The notes beneath the pieces were generated by a model. That model made no database searches, had not been told where the DNA came from, and worked only from the letters and a program-made list of their open reading frames with translations. A DNA stretch of 34,353 nucleotides from an uncultured Bacteroidota bacterium (GTDB lineage Bacteria > Bacteroidota > Bacteroidia > Chitinophagales > Chitinophagaceae): the NCBI GenBank assembly GCA_903874055.1, contig CAIQQR010000099.1, forward strand, positions 1 through 34,353. Reading direction: 5' to 3'. The position numbers were made by a program, and so were the translations under genes. Of this stretch, positions 1 through 9,045 are shown piece after piece. Positions within the stretch are counted from its first letter, which is position 1, and each line of letters starts with the position of its first letter.

Positions 1-1
1 G

Positions 2-1060
2 GAGAAATTAATTCAAGAAAAAATAAAATTATTTGAGACTGATAATAAAATTGATTGGGCTACAGGTGAATTAATGGCTTATGCATCTTTATTAGCAGAA
101 GGTAAGACGGTAAGAATGAGTGGGCAGGATGTAAAGCGTGGCACTTTTAGTCATAGACATGCAGTTTTGTTTGATGAAAATACAAACGAGCAATATTGTA
201 GACTAGATCAAATTTCGCAAAGTCAACAGCCATTTAGAATTTATAATTCTTTATTAAGTGAATATGGTGTTTTAGGTTTTGAATATGGTTATGCATTAGC
301 CAATGCGCAAGCGCTGGTTATTTGGGAAGCACAGTTTGGTGACTTCTCCAATGGAGCACAAACTATTATAGATCAGTTTATTGCTGCAGGCGAACAAAAG
401 TGGCAAAGACAAAATGGCGTGGTAATGTTATTGCCGCATGGTTATGAAGGTCAGGGGCCTGAACATAGTAGCGCGCGTTTAGAAAGGTATTTGCAATTAT
501 GTGCGGAGCAAAATATGATTGTTACTAATATCACCACAGCAGCCAACTTATTCCATGCTTTACGTCGTCAATTAACATGGAACTTCCGAAAACCAATGAT
601 TAATTTTTCGCCTAAAGCCAATTTAAGAAGTCCTTGGACATTTAGTGATATCTCTAATTTAACTGAAGGTGGATTTAAAGAAGTGATTGATGATAGTTAT
701 GTAACAGATCCATCACAGATTAAAAAAGTTTTATTCTGCTCTGGTAAAATATCTTACGAATTAGCGGAGAAGCAAAAAGCAGAAAGCAGAAATGATATTG
801 CGATTGTAAGATTAGAACAATTGTATCCTTTACCTGTGAATCAAATAAAAGCGTTGCAGCAAAAATATGATAAGGCAGTTTGGTTCTGGGTACAAGAAGA
901 ACCACAAAACATGGGTGCAGCAAGTTTCTTACAAATGAATTTAAAAGCGATTAAGTTTGGTGTGATTAGTAGACAATCAAGTGCTTCCACTGCAACTGGT
1001 TATATGAAAGTACATACCAAAGAACAAGCAGACATTTTAACAACCGCGTTTTCTATATAA
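2..1060 (+). CDS. sucA: 2-oxoglutarate dehydrogenase E1 component, 3' part
   Basis: Thiamine-diphosphate E1 subunit that decarboxylates 2-oxoglutarate in the TCA cycle and passes the succinyl group to the lipoyl arm of SucB. The frame is open to the window edge (from base 2, beginning EKLIQEK), so the 5' part lies outside; the ATG at 74 is internal. The visible 352 residues include the family block IDWATGELMAYASLLAEG, then SGQDVKRGTFSHRHAVL, and further on the HGYEGQGPEHSSARLERYLQ segment typical of the E1 C-terminal half. It lies 19 bp upstream of sucB on the same strand, the usual sucAB order. Confident by family signature. Confidence 0.95.
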   Translation, partial: EKLIQEKIKLFETDNKIDWATGELMAYASLLAEGKTVRMSGQDVKRGTFSHRHAVLFDENTNEQYCRLDQISQSQQPFRIYNSLLSEYGVLGFEYGYALANAQALVIWEAQFGDFSNGAQTIIDQFIAAGEQKWQRQNGVVMLLPHGYEGQGPEHSSARLERYLQLCAEQNMIVTNITTAANLFHALRRQLTWNFRKPMINFSPKANLRSPWTFSDISNLTEGGFKEVIDDSYVTDPSQIKKVLFCSGKISYELAEKQKAESRNDIAIVRLEQLYPLPVNQIKALQQKYDKAVWFWVQEEPQNMGAASFLQMNLKAIKFGVISRQSSASTATGYMKVHTKEQADILTTAFSI

Positions 1061-1079
1061 TAAATAATTAGTTTCAATT

Positions 1080-2306
1080 ATGATATCTATAAAAGTACCA
1101 ACAGTAGGAGAGTCAATCACAGAAGTGACTTTATTAAAATGGACAAAAGCAGAGGGCGCTTGGGTGGAGCGTGATGAAGTGATTGCAGAATTAGAAAGTG
1201 AAAAAGCAACTTTTGAAGTAAATGCAGAACAAGCAGGTATCTTGTTTCATAAAGCCACTGAAGGAGATAGTATAATGATTGGTGACGTGTTGGCTGATAT
1301 CGACGAAACAGCTCCTAAGCCAGCTCAGGCTGAAGCTGCCGTGGCAGCTCCTGCAAGTGCACCTGCTACAACGGCCGCACCAACAAGTCAAGCGCCGGTT
1401 ACATCGGTTCCAAATAATGTAAAAGCAACGCCAGTAGCTGCTGCAATTATTGCAGATAAAAAAGTAGACACCGCACAAATTAAAGCAAGTGGTTACGCTG
1501 GCAAGATTACTAAAATTGATGTATTGGATGCTTTAAATAATCCTGGTAAAATTCAATTTGCAGGACAGGAATTATTTTCTCGCATTGTACGCCCTGAGAA
1601 AATGAGTAACCTAAGAAAAACAATTAGTCGTCGTTTAGTAGAGGCAAAAAATACAACGGCCATGTTGACCACATTTAACGAAGTAGACATGACGGCCATT
1701 ATGCAAATCAGAAAACAGTTTAAAGATAAGTTTAAGGAAGCACATGGTGTGAATTTAGGTTTTATGAGCTTCTTTGCAAAAGCATGTGCTATTGCTTTAA
1801 CCGAGTGGCCAACTGTAAATGCATTTATTGATGGTGACCAGTTATTGTACCATGACTATGCCGATATTAGTATTGCGGTGAGCACACCAAGAGGATTAAC
1901 AGTACCGGTAATAAGAAATGTAGAAAGCTTAAGCATGGCCGAAATTGAAAAGAGTGTGGTTGTATTAGCAGGTAAAGCAAGAGATTCAAAATTAACAGCC
2001 GAAGATTTAACTGGAGGAACATTTACTATCACTAATGGTGGTGTATTTGGTAGCTTAATGAGCACACCTATTATTAATATTCCTCAGTCAGCAATATTAG
2101 GTATGCATAAAATTCAAGATCGTCCAATGGCTGTAAATGGGGAAGTGAAAATTTTGCCAATGATGTATTTAGCATTGAGCTACGATCATAGAATAATAGA
2201 TGGTAGAGAGAGTGTTGGATTCTTAGTGCGCGTAAAAGAATTATTAGAAAATCCTTCCTTATTGTTAATTGGAAAAGATCCAGTAGCAAGTTTATTAGAA
2301 TTGTAA
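1080..2306 (+). CDS. sucB: Dihydrolipoyl succinyltransferase, E2 of 2-oxoglutarate dehydrogenase
   Basis: E2 core of the 2-oxoglutarate dehydrogenase complex, transferring succinyl from lipoamide to CoA. The 408 residues show an N-terminal lipoyl domain (about 1-78) with the lipoylated lysine in [11 protein letters not shown] (Lys42), an Ala/Pro/Thr-rich flexible linker (about 82-112), a peripheral-subunit-binding domain (about 113-152) and the catalytic domain to the end. The active-site motif [11 protein letters not shown] is present, with His370 and Asp374. Length is normal for SucB. It follows sucA by 19 bp, and its TAA overlaps the ATG of the next gene (TAATG), so the three genes are likely cotranscribed. 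Confidence 0.96.
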   Translation: MISIKVPTVGESITEVTLLKWTKAEGAWVERDEVIAELESEKATFEVNAEQAGILFHKATEGDSIMIGDVLADIDETAPKPAQAEAAVAAPASAPATTAAPTSQAPVTSVPNNVKATPVAAAIIADKKVDTAQIKASGYAGKITKIDVLDALNNPGKIQFAGQELFSRIVRPEKMSNLRKTISRRLVEAKNTTAMLTTFNEVDMTAIMQIRKQFKDKFKEAHGVNLGFMSFFAKACAIALTEWPTVNAFIDGDQLLYHDYADISIAVSTPRGLTVPVIRNVESLSMAEIEKSVVVLAGKARDSKLTAEDLTGGTFTITNGGVFGSLMSTPIINIPQSAILGMHKIQDRPMAVNGEVKILPMMYLALSYDHRIIDGRESVGFLVRVKELLENPSLLLIGKDPVASLLEL

Positions 2307-3307
2307 TGCATTACGCAATACATGAGGATATCGCCAATAAATTAATCGCAGCTTACCATGGGGAAGAGCCGCTTGCTAATTATTTGAAAAAGTATTTTGC
2401 AGCTAATAAAAAACATGGAAGCAAGGATCGTAAAAATATAAGTGCACTATGTTATACGCATTTTAGAAATGCTGCAAACAATTTTCCGCTTTCAGATCGA
2501 ATTACAGATGCTATAGATAAAAATATTTTTATCAATTCACATCAAATACAACCCTTGTTGTTTATTCGTATTCGACCATGGCAAAAGGAAAAAGTGATTC
2601 AAAAATTGCAAGCTGCTAGTATTGAATTTACAGAGGTTGGAGAAAATGCATTTGCTTTTGCTAACACCACTTCGCTTCAAAATATATTGGAATTAAATAA
2701 AGAGGCTGTAATTCAAGATTTTAATTCTCAAGCCATTGCCGAACTATTACAATTGGTACCAACAAGTTTGGAGCACCCCATTCAAGTTTGGGATGCCTGT
2801 GCAGCAAGTGGCGGTAAAACTATTTTAATGTTTGACACCATGTCCAATATTAGAATGCATTTATCAGACCTGCGAGAAAGTATTTTATTTAATGCTGATA
2901 AACGATTGCAAGATGCAGGAATAAGACCTGCCAGTGTTCAAGAAATTGATTTAACCCAAGCATTTGAAATAAAAAAACCTTTTGATTTTGTTTTTGCAGA
3001 TGTGCCTTGTTCGGGCAGTGGCACCTGGGGCAGAACACCAGAGCAGTTGGCTTATTTTACGGAGGCGCAATTAAATAAGTACACCAAATTGCAAGCACAA
3101 ATTTTACAAAATATTATTCCTACTGTTAAATTAAATGGACATTTATTATTGGCTACTTGTTCGGTATACAAAGATGAGAACGAAAAAAATGTGGAAGCAT
3201 TATTGGCTACCGGTAAATTTAAAGTAGTGAAACAACAATACTATACTGGCTACACCAAACAAGCAGATACATTATTTGCCGCCTTACTTGAAAAAATTGC
3301 CAACTAG
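2306..3307 (+). CDS. RsmB/NOP-family rRNA (cytosine-C5) methyltransferase
   Basis: SAM-dependent RNA m5C methyltransferase of the RsmB/NOP2/Sun family; the usual substrate is 16S rRNA. At 333 residues it is shorter than E. coli RsmB (about 430). The N-terminal 60 residues look like a reduced NusB-like region. The catalytic half shows the SAM-binding motif WDACAASGGKT (162-172), the DVPCSGSG motif with Cys235 and the TCSVY motif with Cys285, the two-cysteine pair expected of the family. The start codon overlaps the sucB stop, suggesting translational coupling. The family is clear; the exact rRNA target position is not determined by the sequence, so no gene symbol is given. Confidence 0.9.
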   Translation: MHYAIHEDIANKLIAAYHGEEPLANYLKKYFAANKKHGSKDRKNISALCYTHFRNAANNFPLSDRITDAIDKNIFINSHQIQPLLFIRIRPWQKEKVIQKLQAASIEFTEVGENAFAFANTTSLQNILELNKEAVIQDFNSQAIAELLQLVPTSLEHPIQVWDACAASGGKTILMFDTMSNIRMHLSDLRESILFNADKRLQDAGIRPASVQEIDLTQAFEIKKPFDFVFADVPCSGSGTWGRTPEQLAYFTEAQLNKYTKLQAQILQNIIPTVKLNGHLLLATCSVYKDENEKNVEALLATGKFKVVKQQYYTGYTKQADTLFAALLEKIAN

Positions 3308-3334
3308 ATCGCAGAAAAAATCGAAGACTAAATT

Positions 3335-4450
3335 TTACGAAAATTTTGGAAGCAAGCTGCCACTTTGAATAATACCTCCAGCAACCACATCATCTCCTTC
3401 ATAAAATACCGCACTTTGGCCAGGCGCAATACTTTTTACGTTTTCATAAAATCTTGCTTGCACGCCGTTATCGATATGAGATAGCGTACATAATGCACCA
3501 CTATCATGGTATCTGATCTTTGCCATTAAATCGGTTGCGCCTTCTAAATGATCGTACTTGATCCAATTTATTTTAGACACCAACATATCATTTGAATCTA
3601 AATCTTTCTCTTCCCCAATAACTACTATATTTTTTACGGGATCAATCGCAGTTACATAAGCAGGTTTGCCTAATGCAATTTCTAATCCTTTTCGTTGTCC
3701 AATAGTATAAAAAGGATAGCCCTTGTGTTTGCCTAATCTTTTTCCATGGGTATCTACAAACCAACCTCCATTTACTTTTTCTTCTAATCCTTCAACACGT
3801 CTTTTTAAAAATCCACGATAATCATTATCAGGAACAAAACATATTTCGTAGCTCTCGCTTTTTTTAGCTAATTCAGGATATCCTAAATCAATCGCCATTT
3901 GACGAATATCCGTTTTATGCATCCCCCCTAAAGGTAAAATGGTGCGACTTAATAAATCTTGATCAACACCCCATAATACATAACTCTGATCCTTAGTTTC
4001 ATCTAATCCTTTTGAAATCACATATCGTCCATTGGTATGTTGACGCACTTTTGCATAGTGGCCGGTTGCTATAAAATCACAACCCAATGCATCTGCTCTT
4101 TTTAATAAAGCCCTCCATTTAATATGTGTATTGCACATCACACATGGGTTAGGGGTGCGGCCTGCTAAATATTCTTCAACAAAATTTTCAATTACAAAAT
4201 CGCCAAACTCATCTCTAATATCTAAAATATAATGAGGGAAGCCATTGTTAACAGCTGCTAAACGTGCATCGTTAAAGGAGTCAATATTACAACATCCTGT
4301 CTCTTTCCCATTGGTATTGCTGGTGGAGTAATCCCAGGTTTTCATGGTGATTCCCACCACTTCGTAACCTTCATTATGCAGCATAAGTGCTGCGACTGTA
4401 CTGTCAATTCCGCCGCTCATAGCGACTAAAACCTTGCCTTTTTTACTCAT
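3335..4450 (-). CDS. mnmA: tRNA 2-thiouridine(34) synthase MnmA
   Basis: Adenylates and thiolates U34 of tRNAs for Glu, Gln and Lys. The open frame runs up to 4516, but the conserved start is MSKKGKVLVAMSGG, giving 371 residues and an ATG at 4450. That start lies 31 nt downstream of a TACTTTTG promoter box. Visible features are the PP-loop SGGIDST (12-18), NPCVMCNTHIKW with the catalytic Cys106, and YEICFVPDND with the second catalytic Cys204. It is convergent with the RsmB-like gene and divergent from ssb. Length is normal for MnmA. Confidence 0.96.
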   Translation of the reverse strand: MSKKGKVLVAMSGGIDSTVAALMLHNEGYEVVGITMKTWDYSTSNTNGKETGCCNIDSFNDARLAAVNNGFPHYILDIRDEFGDFVIENFVEEYLAGRTPNPCVMCNTHIKWRALLKRADALGCDFIATGHYAKVRQHTNGRYVISKGLDETKDQSYVLWGVDQDLLSRTILPLGGMHKTDIRQMAIDLGYPELAKKSESYEICFVPDNDYRGFLKRRVEGLEEKVNGGWFVDTHGKRLGKHKGYPFYTIGQRKGLEIALGKPAYVTAIDPVKNIVVIGEEKDLDSNDMLVSKINWIKYDHLEGATDLMAKIRYHDSGALCTLSHIDNGVQARFYENVKSIAPGQSAVFYEGDDVVAGGIIQSGSLLPKFS

Positions 4451-4481
4451 AATCTTTGGCCAGTTAAAAGTTGGCTTGGCA

Positions 4482-4489
4482 CAAAAGTA
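4482..4489 (-). promoter_or_regulatory. Promoter -7 box of mnmA
   Basis: On the minus strand this reads TACTTTTG, an exact match to the Bacteroidota -7 element TAnnTTTG. It lies 31 nt before the mnmA ATG at 4450 and supports that start over the upstream one at 4516, which would precede the promoter. No good -33 TTTG was found at the usual spacing. Confidence 0.6.
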
Positions 4490-4537
4490 AACGAAATATC
4501 CTATCTTCACTGCCATATAACGACAAAATTTAAGAAA

Positions 4538-4954
4538 ATGATCAAGTTACAAGTAATCGGAAATTTGGGCAAGGACGCTCAAGTAAACAACGTGAATGGC
4601 AAGTCTGTAATCAACTTTAATGTTGCACATACAGAAAGATTTAAGGATGCGCAAGGCAATCAAAAAGACAGAACTACCTGGGTAGATTGTTCTTATTGGA
4701 CTGATCGTACAGCAGTAGCTCCTTATTTAAAGAAAGGAACACAAGTGTATGTAGAAGGTACGCCTGATGTAAGAACGTATACAACTGCAGATGGTCGTAA
4801 TGGTGCATCATTAACCTTAAGAATTGCATCTGTACAATTATTAGGAAGTAAATCAGGAGGAGATAGCCCAGCACCAGATCAAAGTGCAGGAGCAACATAT
4901 ACTCCTAATGCGGCAAGTAGTGATGACGGAACTGCGGATGATTTACCATTCTAG
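4538..4954 (+). CDS. ssb: Single-stranded DNA-binding protein
   Basis: Binds single-stranded DNA in replication, repair and recombination. The 138 residues comprise an OB-fold (about 1-105, starting MIKLQVIGNLGKDAQV and including the TERFKDAQGNQKDRTTWVDC stretch) and a short Gly/Ala/Ser-rich disordered tail. The tail ends in the acidic tip DDLPF, which docks partner proteins. There is no Shine-Dalgarno before the ATG, only the A-rich leader normal for this phylum. It is divergent from mnmA and followed 20 bp later by a strong terminator, so it is probably a single-gene transcript. Confidence 0.96.
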   Translation: MIKLQVIGNLGKDAQVNNVNGKSVINFNVAHTERFKDAQGNQKDRTTWVDCSYWTDRTAVAPYLKKGTQVYVEGTPDVRTYTTADGRNGASLTLRIASVQLLGSKSGGDSPAPDQSAGATYTPNAASSDDGTADDLPF

Positions 4955-4974
4955 TTTTTAACAACTAATTTTAT

Positions 4975-5002
4975 AAAGGTGTGCTTCGGTACACCTTTTT
5001 TT
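4975..5002 (+). terminator. Rho-independent terminator of ssb
   Basis: AAAGGTGTGC and GTACACCTTT pair over 10 bp (one G-T) around the very stable loop C(TTCG)G, and the stem runs into a T-tract ending at 5002. It directly precedes the promoter box of the next gene. Confidence 0.92.
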
Positions 5003-5007
5003 ATGCG

Positions 5008-5015
5008 TAAATTTG
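5008..5015 (+). promoter_or_regulatory. Promoter -7 box, possibly giving a leaderless mRNA
   Basis: TAAATTTG is an exact TAnnTTTG match lying between the ssb terminator and the ATG at 5020. Only 4 nt separate the box from the start codon, so transcription would begin at or within a few bases of the ATG. Confidence 0.6.
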
Positions 5016-5019
5016 TAAG

Positions 5020-6111
5020 ATGAAATCAAGCATTTTTTCCTATCAACAATTATATTCATTCGCATTGAATGTATTTTTAAAAATGGGTTGTAGTAATGAA
5101 GATGCAAGTTTGGCAACCAGTGTTTTATTATCCGCCGATTTAAGAGGAATAGATAGTCATGGTATTGCACGTTTAGTTGGATATGTGCGCTTATGGGAGG
5201 TTGGCAGAATTAATACAACACCCAATATTAAAATTATACATGAAACGCCTTCCACTGCTGTTGTGGATGGAGATAAAGGATTAGGATTAGTGGTTGCTCC
5301 CAAGGCAATGCAAATTGCAATTGATAAAGCAAAGCAAGTAGGTACTGGATGGGTGAGTGTAAAAAATAGTAATCATTTTGGTATTGCAGGATATCATGCA
5401 ATGATGTCTTTGTCGCAGGATATGATTGGAATGGCGATGACCAATGCTAGTGCATTAGTAGCGCCCACATATGCTGCTGAAAAAATGTTAGGAACCAATC
5501 CTATTGCAGTAGCAGTTCCTGCAGGAAATGAAGCCCCTTTTGTTGCCGATTTTGCAACCACCACTGCAGCTAATGGAAAACTAGAAATTGCCCAAAGAAA
5601 AAATGAAACCATACCAACTGGTTGGGCACAGGATGCCGAAGGCAAACCTAGTATCGACGCACATATTTTAAAAAAAGGGGGTGCATTATTACCGTTAGGT
5701 TCTGAAAAAGAATTGGGGAGTCATAAGGGGTATGCATTAGGAAGTATTGTTGATATATTCAGTGCGGTTTTAAGTGGTGCAAGTTTTGGTCCTTGGGCGC
5801 CTCCTTTTCCTGCTTATGTTCCAATGCCTGAAAATATGCCTGGTGAAGGACTTGGTCATTTTTTAGGTGCCATGCGTATTGATGCTTTCAGGCCAGCTTC
5901 AGATTTTAAATCTAATATGGATATATGGTTAAACAGATTTAGAAATGCTAAGCCCGCACAAGGGCATGAAAAAGTATATGTTGCAGGTGATATAGAAAGA
6001 ACTATGGAAGGAGAGCGTATGAAAACAGGGATACCCCTGGTAGCCGATGTAGTAAATGATTTGACAGTATTAGGTAATAAATTTGGCCTTATAATAGAGG
6101 CTCATAAGTAG
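5020..6111 (+). CDS. Ldh-family (malate/L-lactate/ureidoglycolate type) NAD(P)-dependent oxidoreductase
   Basis: Member of the type-2 malate/L-lactate dehydrogenase family (YlbC/AllD/ComC-like), which oxidises 2-hydroxy acids with NAD(P) using a fold unrelated to classical LDH. The 363 residues show the family block ADLRGIDSHGIARLVGYVR near residues 40-60, the GDKGLGLVVAPKAM segment, and KNSNHFGIAGYHAM with a conserved His. NPIAVAVPAG and the HKGYALG stretch are also present. The substrate cannot be decided from sequence. It lies between ssb and the aspartate kinase gene on the same strand but with its own promoter box. The family is sure; the physiological role is open. Confidence 0.88.
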   Translation: MKSSIFSYQQLYSFALNVFLKMGCSNEDASLATSVLLSADLRGIDSHGIARLVGYVRLWEVGRINTTPNIKIIHETPSTAVVDGDKGLGLVVAPKAMQIAIDKAKQVGTGWVSVKNSNHFGIAGYHAMMSLSQDMIGMAMTNASALVAPTYAAEKMLGTNPIAVAVPAGNEAPFVADFATTTAANGKLEIAQRKNETIPTGWAQDAEGKPSIDAHILKKGGALLPLGSEKELGSHKGYALGSIVDIFSAVLSGASFGPWAPPFPAYVPMPENMPGEGLGHFLGAMRIDAFRPASDFKSNMDIWLNRFRNAKPAQGHEKVYVAGDIERTMEGERMKTGIPLVADVVNDLTVLGNKFGLIIEAHK

Positions 6112-6156
6112 TGCGTATTTTAAAAAAGACTAACGCCTGTTTTCCGATTTACTTTT

Positions 6157-6164
6157 TACCTTTG
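6157..6164 (+). promoter_or_regulatory. Promoter -7 box of the aspartate kinase gene
   Basis: TACCTTTG is an exact TAnnTTTG match 33 nt upstream of the ATG at 6198, within the 86-bp gap after the Ldh-family gene. No clear -33 TTTG is visible. Confidence 0.55.
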
Positions 6165-6197
6165 AGGCTCTTATTTAAAGACCAATAATTATCGATT

Positions 6198-7517
6198 ATG
6201 AAGATTATGAAATTTGGTGGCACCAGTGTTGGAAAGCCAGAGCGTATGCACCAGGTATCTCAATTAATAACTAAAGATGCAGCATCTACCATTGTAGTAT
6301 TAAGTGCTTTAAGTGGAACAACCAATGCATTGGTTGGAATAAGTGATTTTTTAGCAAAGTCTGATAAAGTAGGTGCAACTAATCAAATTGAAACTTTAGA
6401 AAAACACTATCGTGCTTTTATTTTAGAATTATTAAAGTCAGAGGAGTTAAGAGCGAAAGCAAATTCAATTATTGATGAGCATTTTGAATTTTTAAAAATC
6501 ACCCAACGCATTTCATTAAGTGATGCATTGAATAGAGATATTTTGGCACAAGGAGAATTAATGAGTACAAAATTGTTCTCATTATACTTAGAACAAGAAA
6601 ATATTGATCATGCTTTAATTCCTGCATTGGAATTTATGAGTTTAGATTTAAATGATGAGCCAGATTTATCAGTAATTAGAGAAAAATTAGGAACTGTATT
6701 AGCTGCGCATCCAACTAAGAAATTATTTATTACCCAAGGATATATTTGTCGTAATGCAAAAGGAGAAGTGGATAATTTAAAAAGAGGAGGTAGTGATTAC
6801 ACTGCATCATTAATTGCCGCAGCTGTGAAAGCATCTGTTTGTGAAATTTGGACAGACATTGATGGCATGCACAATAATGATCCAAGAGTTGTTGACAAGA
6901 CAGTCGCCATTGAGCAATTAAGTTTTGATGAAGCTGCAGAGTTGGCTTATTTTGGTGCAAAGATTTTACATCCAACATGTATTTGGCCAGCACAACAAGA
7001 AAATGTCCCGGTTAAATTATTAAATACCATGGAGCCTTCTGCTGCTGGTACAGTAATTAAAAAAGAGGCCGGTACTGTTGGAGTTAAAGCCGTCGCTGCA
7101 AAGGATGGTATTATTGCAGTAAAAATCAAGAGTAGTAGAATGTTATTGGCTTATGGATTTTTAAGAAAAATATTTGAAGTATTTGAAAAATACAAGACAC
7201 CAATTGATATGATCACTACTTCAGAAGTAGCCGTTTCGGTAACTATTGATAGTGATGCACATTTAGCAGAAATCATTGAAGAGCTTAGTAATTTTGCATC
7301 AATTGATGTAGAGAAAGAGCAAACTATTGTTTCCATTGTTGGGAATGAGATTGCAAAGACAGATTCAATTTTAAAGAAATTATTTGAGGCTATCAATGAT
7401 ATACCAGTTACCATGGTAAGTTATGGCGGAAGTCCACATAATATTTCCTTGTTATTGCCAAGTACTTACAAGACAAAAACTTTGCAACTCGTTAACAAAG
7501 GGTTGTTTAATTTATAG
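6198..7517 (+). CDS. lysC: Aspartate kinase
   Basis: Phosphorylates L-aspartate, the first step towards Lys, Thr, Met and diaminopimelate. The 439-residue protein is monofunctional, with no homoserine dehydrogenase domain. The N-terminal kinase motif is KFGGTSVG (about residues 4-11). The central block is KRGGSDYTASLIAAAV followed by EIWTDIDGMHNNDPR (about 195-235). Tandem ACT regulatory domains fill about 300-439, as expected for feedback-controlled enzymes. The stop codon at 7515-7517 directly abuts the 177-bp palindromic element. Which end product inhibits it cannot be told from sequence. The symbol follows the lysC-type monofunctional length. Confidence 0.93.
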   Translation: MKIMKFGGTSVGKPERMHQVSQLITKDAASTIVVLSALSGTTNALVGISDFLAKSDKVGATNQIETLEKHYRAFILELLKSEELRAKANSIIDEHFEFLKITQRISLSDALNRDILAQGELMSTKLFSLYLEQENIDHALIPALEFMSLDLNDEPDLSVIREKLGTVLAAHPTKKLFITQGYICRNAKGEVDNLKRGGSDYTASLIAAAVKASVCEIWTDIDGMHNNDPRVVDKTVAIEQLSFDEAAELAYFGAKILHPTCIWPAQQENVPVKLLNTMEPSAAGTVIKKEAGTVGVKAVAAKDGIIAVKIKSSRMLLAYGFLRKIFEVFEKYKTPIDMITTSEVAVSVTIDSDAHLAEIIEELSNFASIDVEKEQTIVSIVGNEIAKTDSILKKLFEAINDIPVTMVSYGGSPHNISLLLPSTYKTKTLQLVNKGLFNL

Positions 7518-7694
7518 TTATTTTTTAAATTTCTTTCCATCGCTCTCAGCAGTGAATGACGCTAAAAATGACTCCGTTCATCTAAAATTTTGAACTCGCT
7601 TCGCTCAGACATGCAAAATTTTTGACGATGAACTTAAGACATTTTCTTAACGCTATTCACAAATGTTCGCGATTAGAAAGTATTTAAAAAATAA
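7518..7694. repeat. 177-bp near-palindromic element (long imperfect hairpin)
   Basis: The two halves are inverted copies along their whole length. The ends are a perfect 13-bp inverted repeat, TTATTTTTTAAAT at 7518-7530 and its complement at 7682-7694. Further matched blocks include ATCGC/GCGAT, GTGAAT (7552-7557) with ATTCAC (7655-7660), AAATG with CATTTT, GTTCATC (7576-7582) with GATGAAC (7627-7633), and AAATTTTG (7585-7592) with CAAAATTT (7614-7621). The apex (7593-7613) contains CTCGCTTCGCTC. No coding frame is supported. It starts at the base after the lysC stop. It could be a MITE-like or REP-like element or a structured 3' UTR; copy number elsewhere is unknown. Confidence 0.85.
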
Positions 7695-7722
7695 GTGATT
7701 AACATTTTCATTTTAGACAATA

Positions 7723-7755
7723 AAAAAGAGCCAAATATTGCATTTGGCTCTTTTT
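7723..7755. terminator. Bidirectional terminator between lysC and queA
   Basis: A perfect 14-bp stem, AAAAAGAGCCAAAT paired with ATTTGGCTCTTTTT, closes on the loop ATTGC. An A-run on one side and a T-run on the other let it serve both convergent genes. The stretch 7695-7722 between it and the long hairpin shows nothing else. Confidence 0.93.
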
Positions 7756-7773
7756 AGTAGGACAGTAGTAAAA

Positions 7774-8823
7774 TTAGATAAACAATAACGCATCTCCATA
7801 ACTGAAGAAACGGTATTTATCTTTAATTGCTTTCTTATATGCTTCCATTGCTAATTCATAACCAGCAAAAGCGCAAGTCATAATTAATAAGCTTGTTTTT
7901 GGTAAGTGAAAATTAGTAACTAAGCTATCTGCAATATTAAAGTTGTAAGGAGGGTGAATAAAATGATTTGTCCAACCTTCTGCAGGCTTTAATAATCTTT
8001 GTGCTGTTACACTACTTTCCATGGCACGCATACCTGTTGTGCCTATTGAACAAACGCGACGTCCATTTTCTTTAGCTGTATTGATAATGCGACAAGCTTC
8101 ATCATCAATTTTAAAATATTCAGCATCCATTTTATGCTTGCTTAAATCTTCCACTTCAATTGGGCGGAAAGTACTTAATCCAGTATGTAAGGTTACTTCT
8201 GCAAAACGAATACCAATAATTTCAGCACGCTTAATTAATTCCTTACTAAAGTGTAAACCTGCAGTAGGAGCTGCAACTGCACCTTCGTGCTTTGCATATA
8301 CTGTTTGGTATCTTTCTTTATCTTCTTCATCAGGCTTACGCTTAATGTATTTAGGTAATGGAGTTTCACCTAAAAATTCTAACATTTTCTTAAAGCCTTC
8401 GTCATCACCTTCCCATAAAAAACGAATAGTACGGCCACGGCTTGTAGTGTTATCAATAACCTCAGCTACTAATTCTTCGTTTTCACCGAAATATAATTTG
8501 TTACCTACACGAATTTTTCTTGCGGGATCAACAATCACATCCCATAAACGGTTGGGTTTGTTTAATTCTCTCAACAAGAAAACTTCAATTTTTGCGCCCG
8601 TTTTTTCTTTTCGGCCATACATTCTTGCTGGAAATACTTTTGTATTATTTACTACAAATACATCCTTATCGTCATAATACTCTAATAAGTCAGAGAAATT
8701 ACGGTTTTCCATGTGACCATTTTGACGGTTCACCACCATCAATCTACTGTCTTCTCTACGTTTTGTTGGATACTGTGCGATCAGGTTTAAAGGAAGATCG
8801 TACCTAAATTGGGAAAGTTTCAT
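7774..8823 (-). CDS. queA: S-adenosylmethionine:tRNA ribosyltransferase-isomerase
   Basis: Moves and isomerises the ribosyl group of SAM onto 7-aminomethyl-7-deazaguanine in tRNA to make epoxyqueuosine, a late step of queuosine synthesis. The 349 residues start with the family signature [19 protein letters not shown]. They contain [21 protein letters not shown] (about 170-190) and the [11 protein letters not shown] and [20 protein letters not shown] blocks that mark QueA. Length is typical. It is convergent with lysC through a shared terminator and divergent from ccsA. No other queuosine gene is in the window. Confidence 0.96.
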   Translation of the reverse strand: MKLSQFRYDLPLNLIAQYPTKRREDSRLMVVNRQNGHMENRNFSDLLEYYDDKDVFVVNNTKVFPARMYGRKEKTGAKIEVFLLRELNKPNRLWDVIVDPARKIRVGNKLYFGENEELVAEVIDNTTSRGRTIRFLWEGDDEGFKKMLEFLGETPLPKYIKRKPDEEDKERYQTVYAKHEGAVAAPTAGLHFSKELIKRAEIIGIRFAEVTLHTGLSTFRPIEVEDLSKHKMDAEYFKIDDEACRIINTAKENGRRVCSIGTTGMRAMESSVTAQRLLKPAEGWTNHFIHPPYNFNIADSLVTNFHLPKTSLLIMTCAFAGYELAMEAYKKAIKDKYRFFSYGDALLFI

Positions 8824-8916
8824 TTGTGTCTATGATTTTAAGATGATAGCCACATTAAGTTTACTACAGCCTTACGGGGCAGTTCGCTTCATGTTACGGC
8901 ATGAAAATTATGGAGG

Positions 8917-8924
8917 CAAATGTA
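8917..8924 (-). promoter_or_regulatory. Candidate -7 box for queA
   Basis: Reads TACATTTG on the minus strand, followed by CCTCC, about 93 nt before the queA ATG. It is an exact TAnnTTTG match in the divergent queA/ccsA spacer. The long leader it implies makes it less certain than the others. Confidence 0.4.
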
Positions 8925-8991
8925 CAACTTTAGCAGTAATTTTGCGTTACAAGTATTTATCCTAAAAGTGCTGTTTTTTCGCAAAAACAAG

Positions 8992-8999
8992 TAAGTTTG
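8992..8999 (+). promoter_or_regulatory. Promoter -7 box of ccsA
   Basis: TAAGTTTG is an exact TAnnTTTG match 46 nt upstream of the ATG at 9046, on the ccsA side of the divergent spacer. Confidence 0.55.
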
Positions 9000-9045
9000 C
9001 AAACAATTGTTAGTTTCAGAACTACTTGGTTTAAAACAATTAATT

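Noticed and set aside
1-73. Treating the ATG at 74 as the start of sucA
   Set aside because: The frame is open to the window edge and the upstream residues continue the E1 sequence, so the gene is cut by the window.
8021-8677. 218-codon open frame on the plus strand
   Set aside because: It is entirely antisense to queA, whose motifs are intact. The translation has no recognisable domain.
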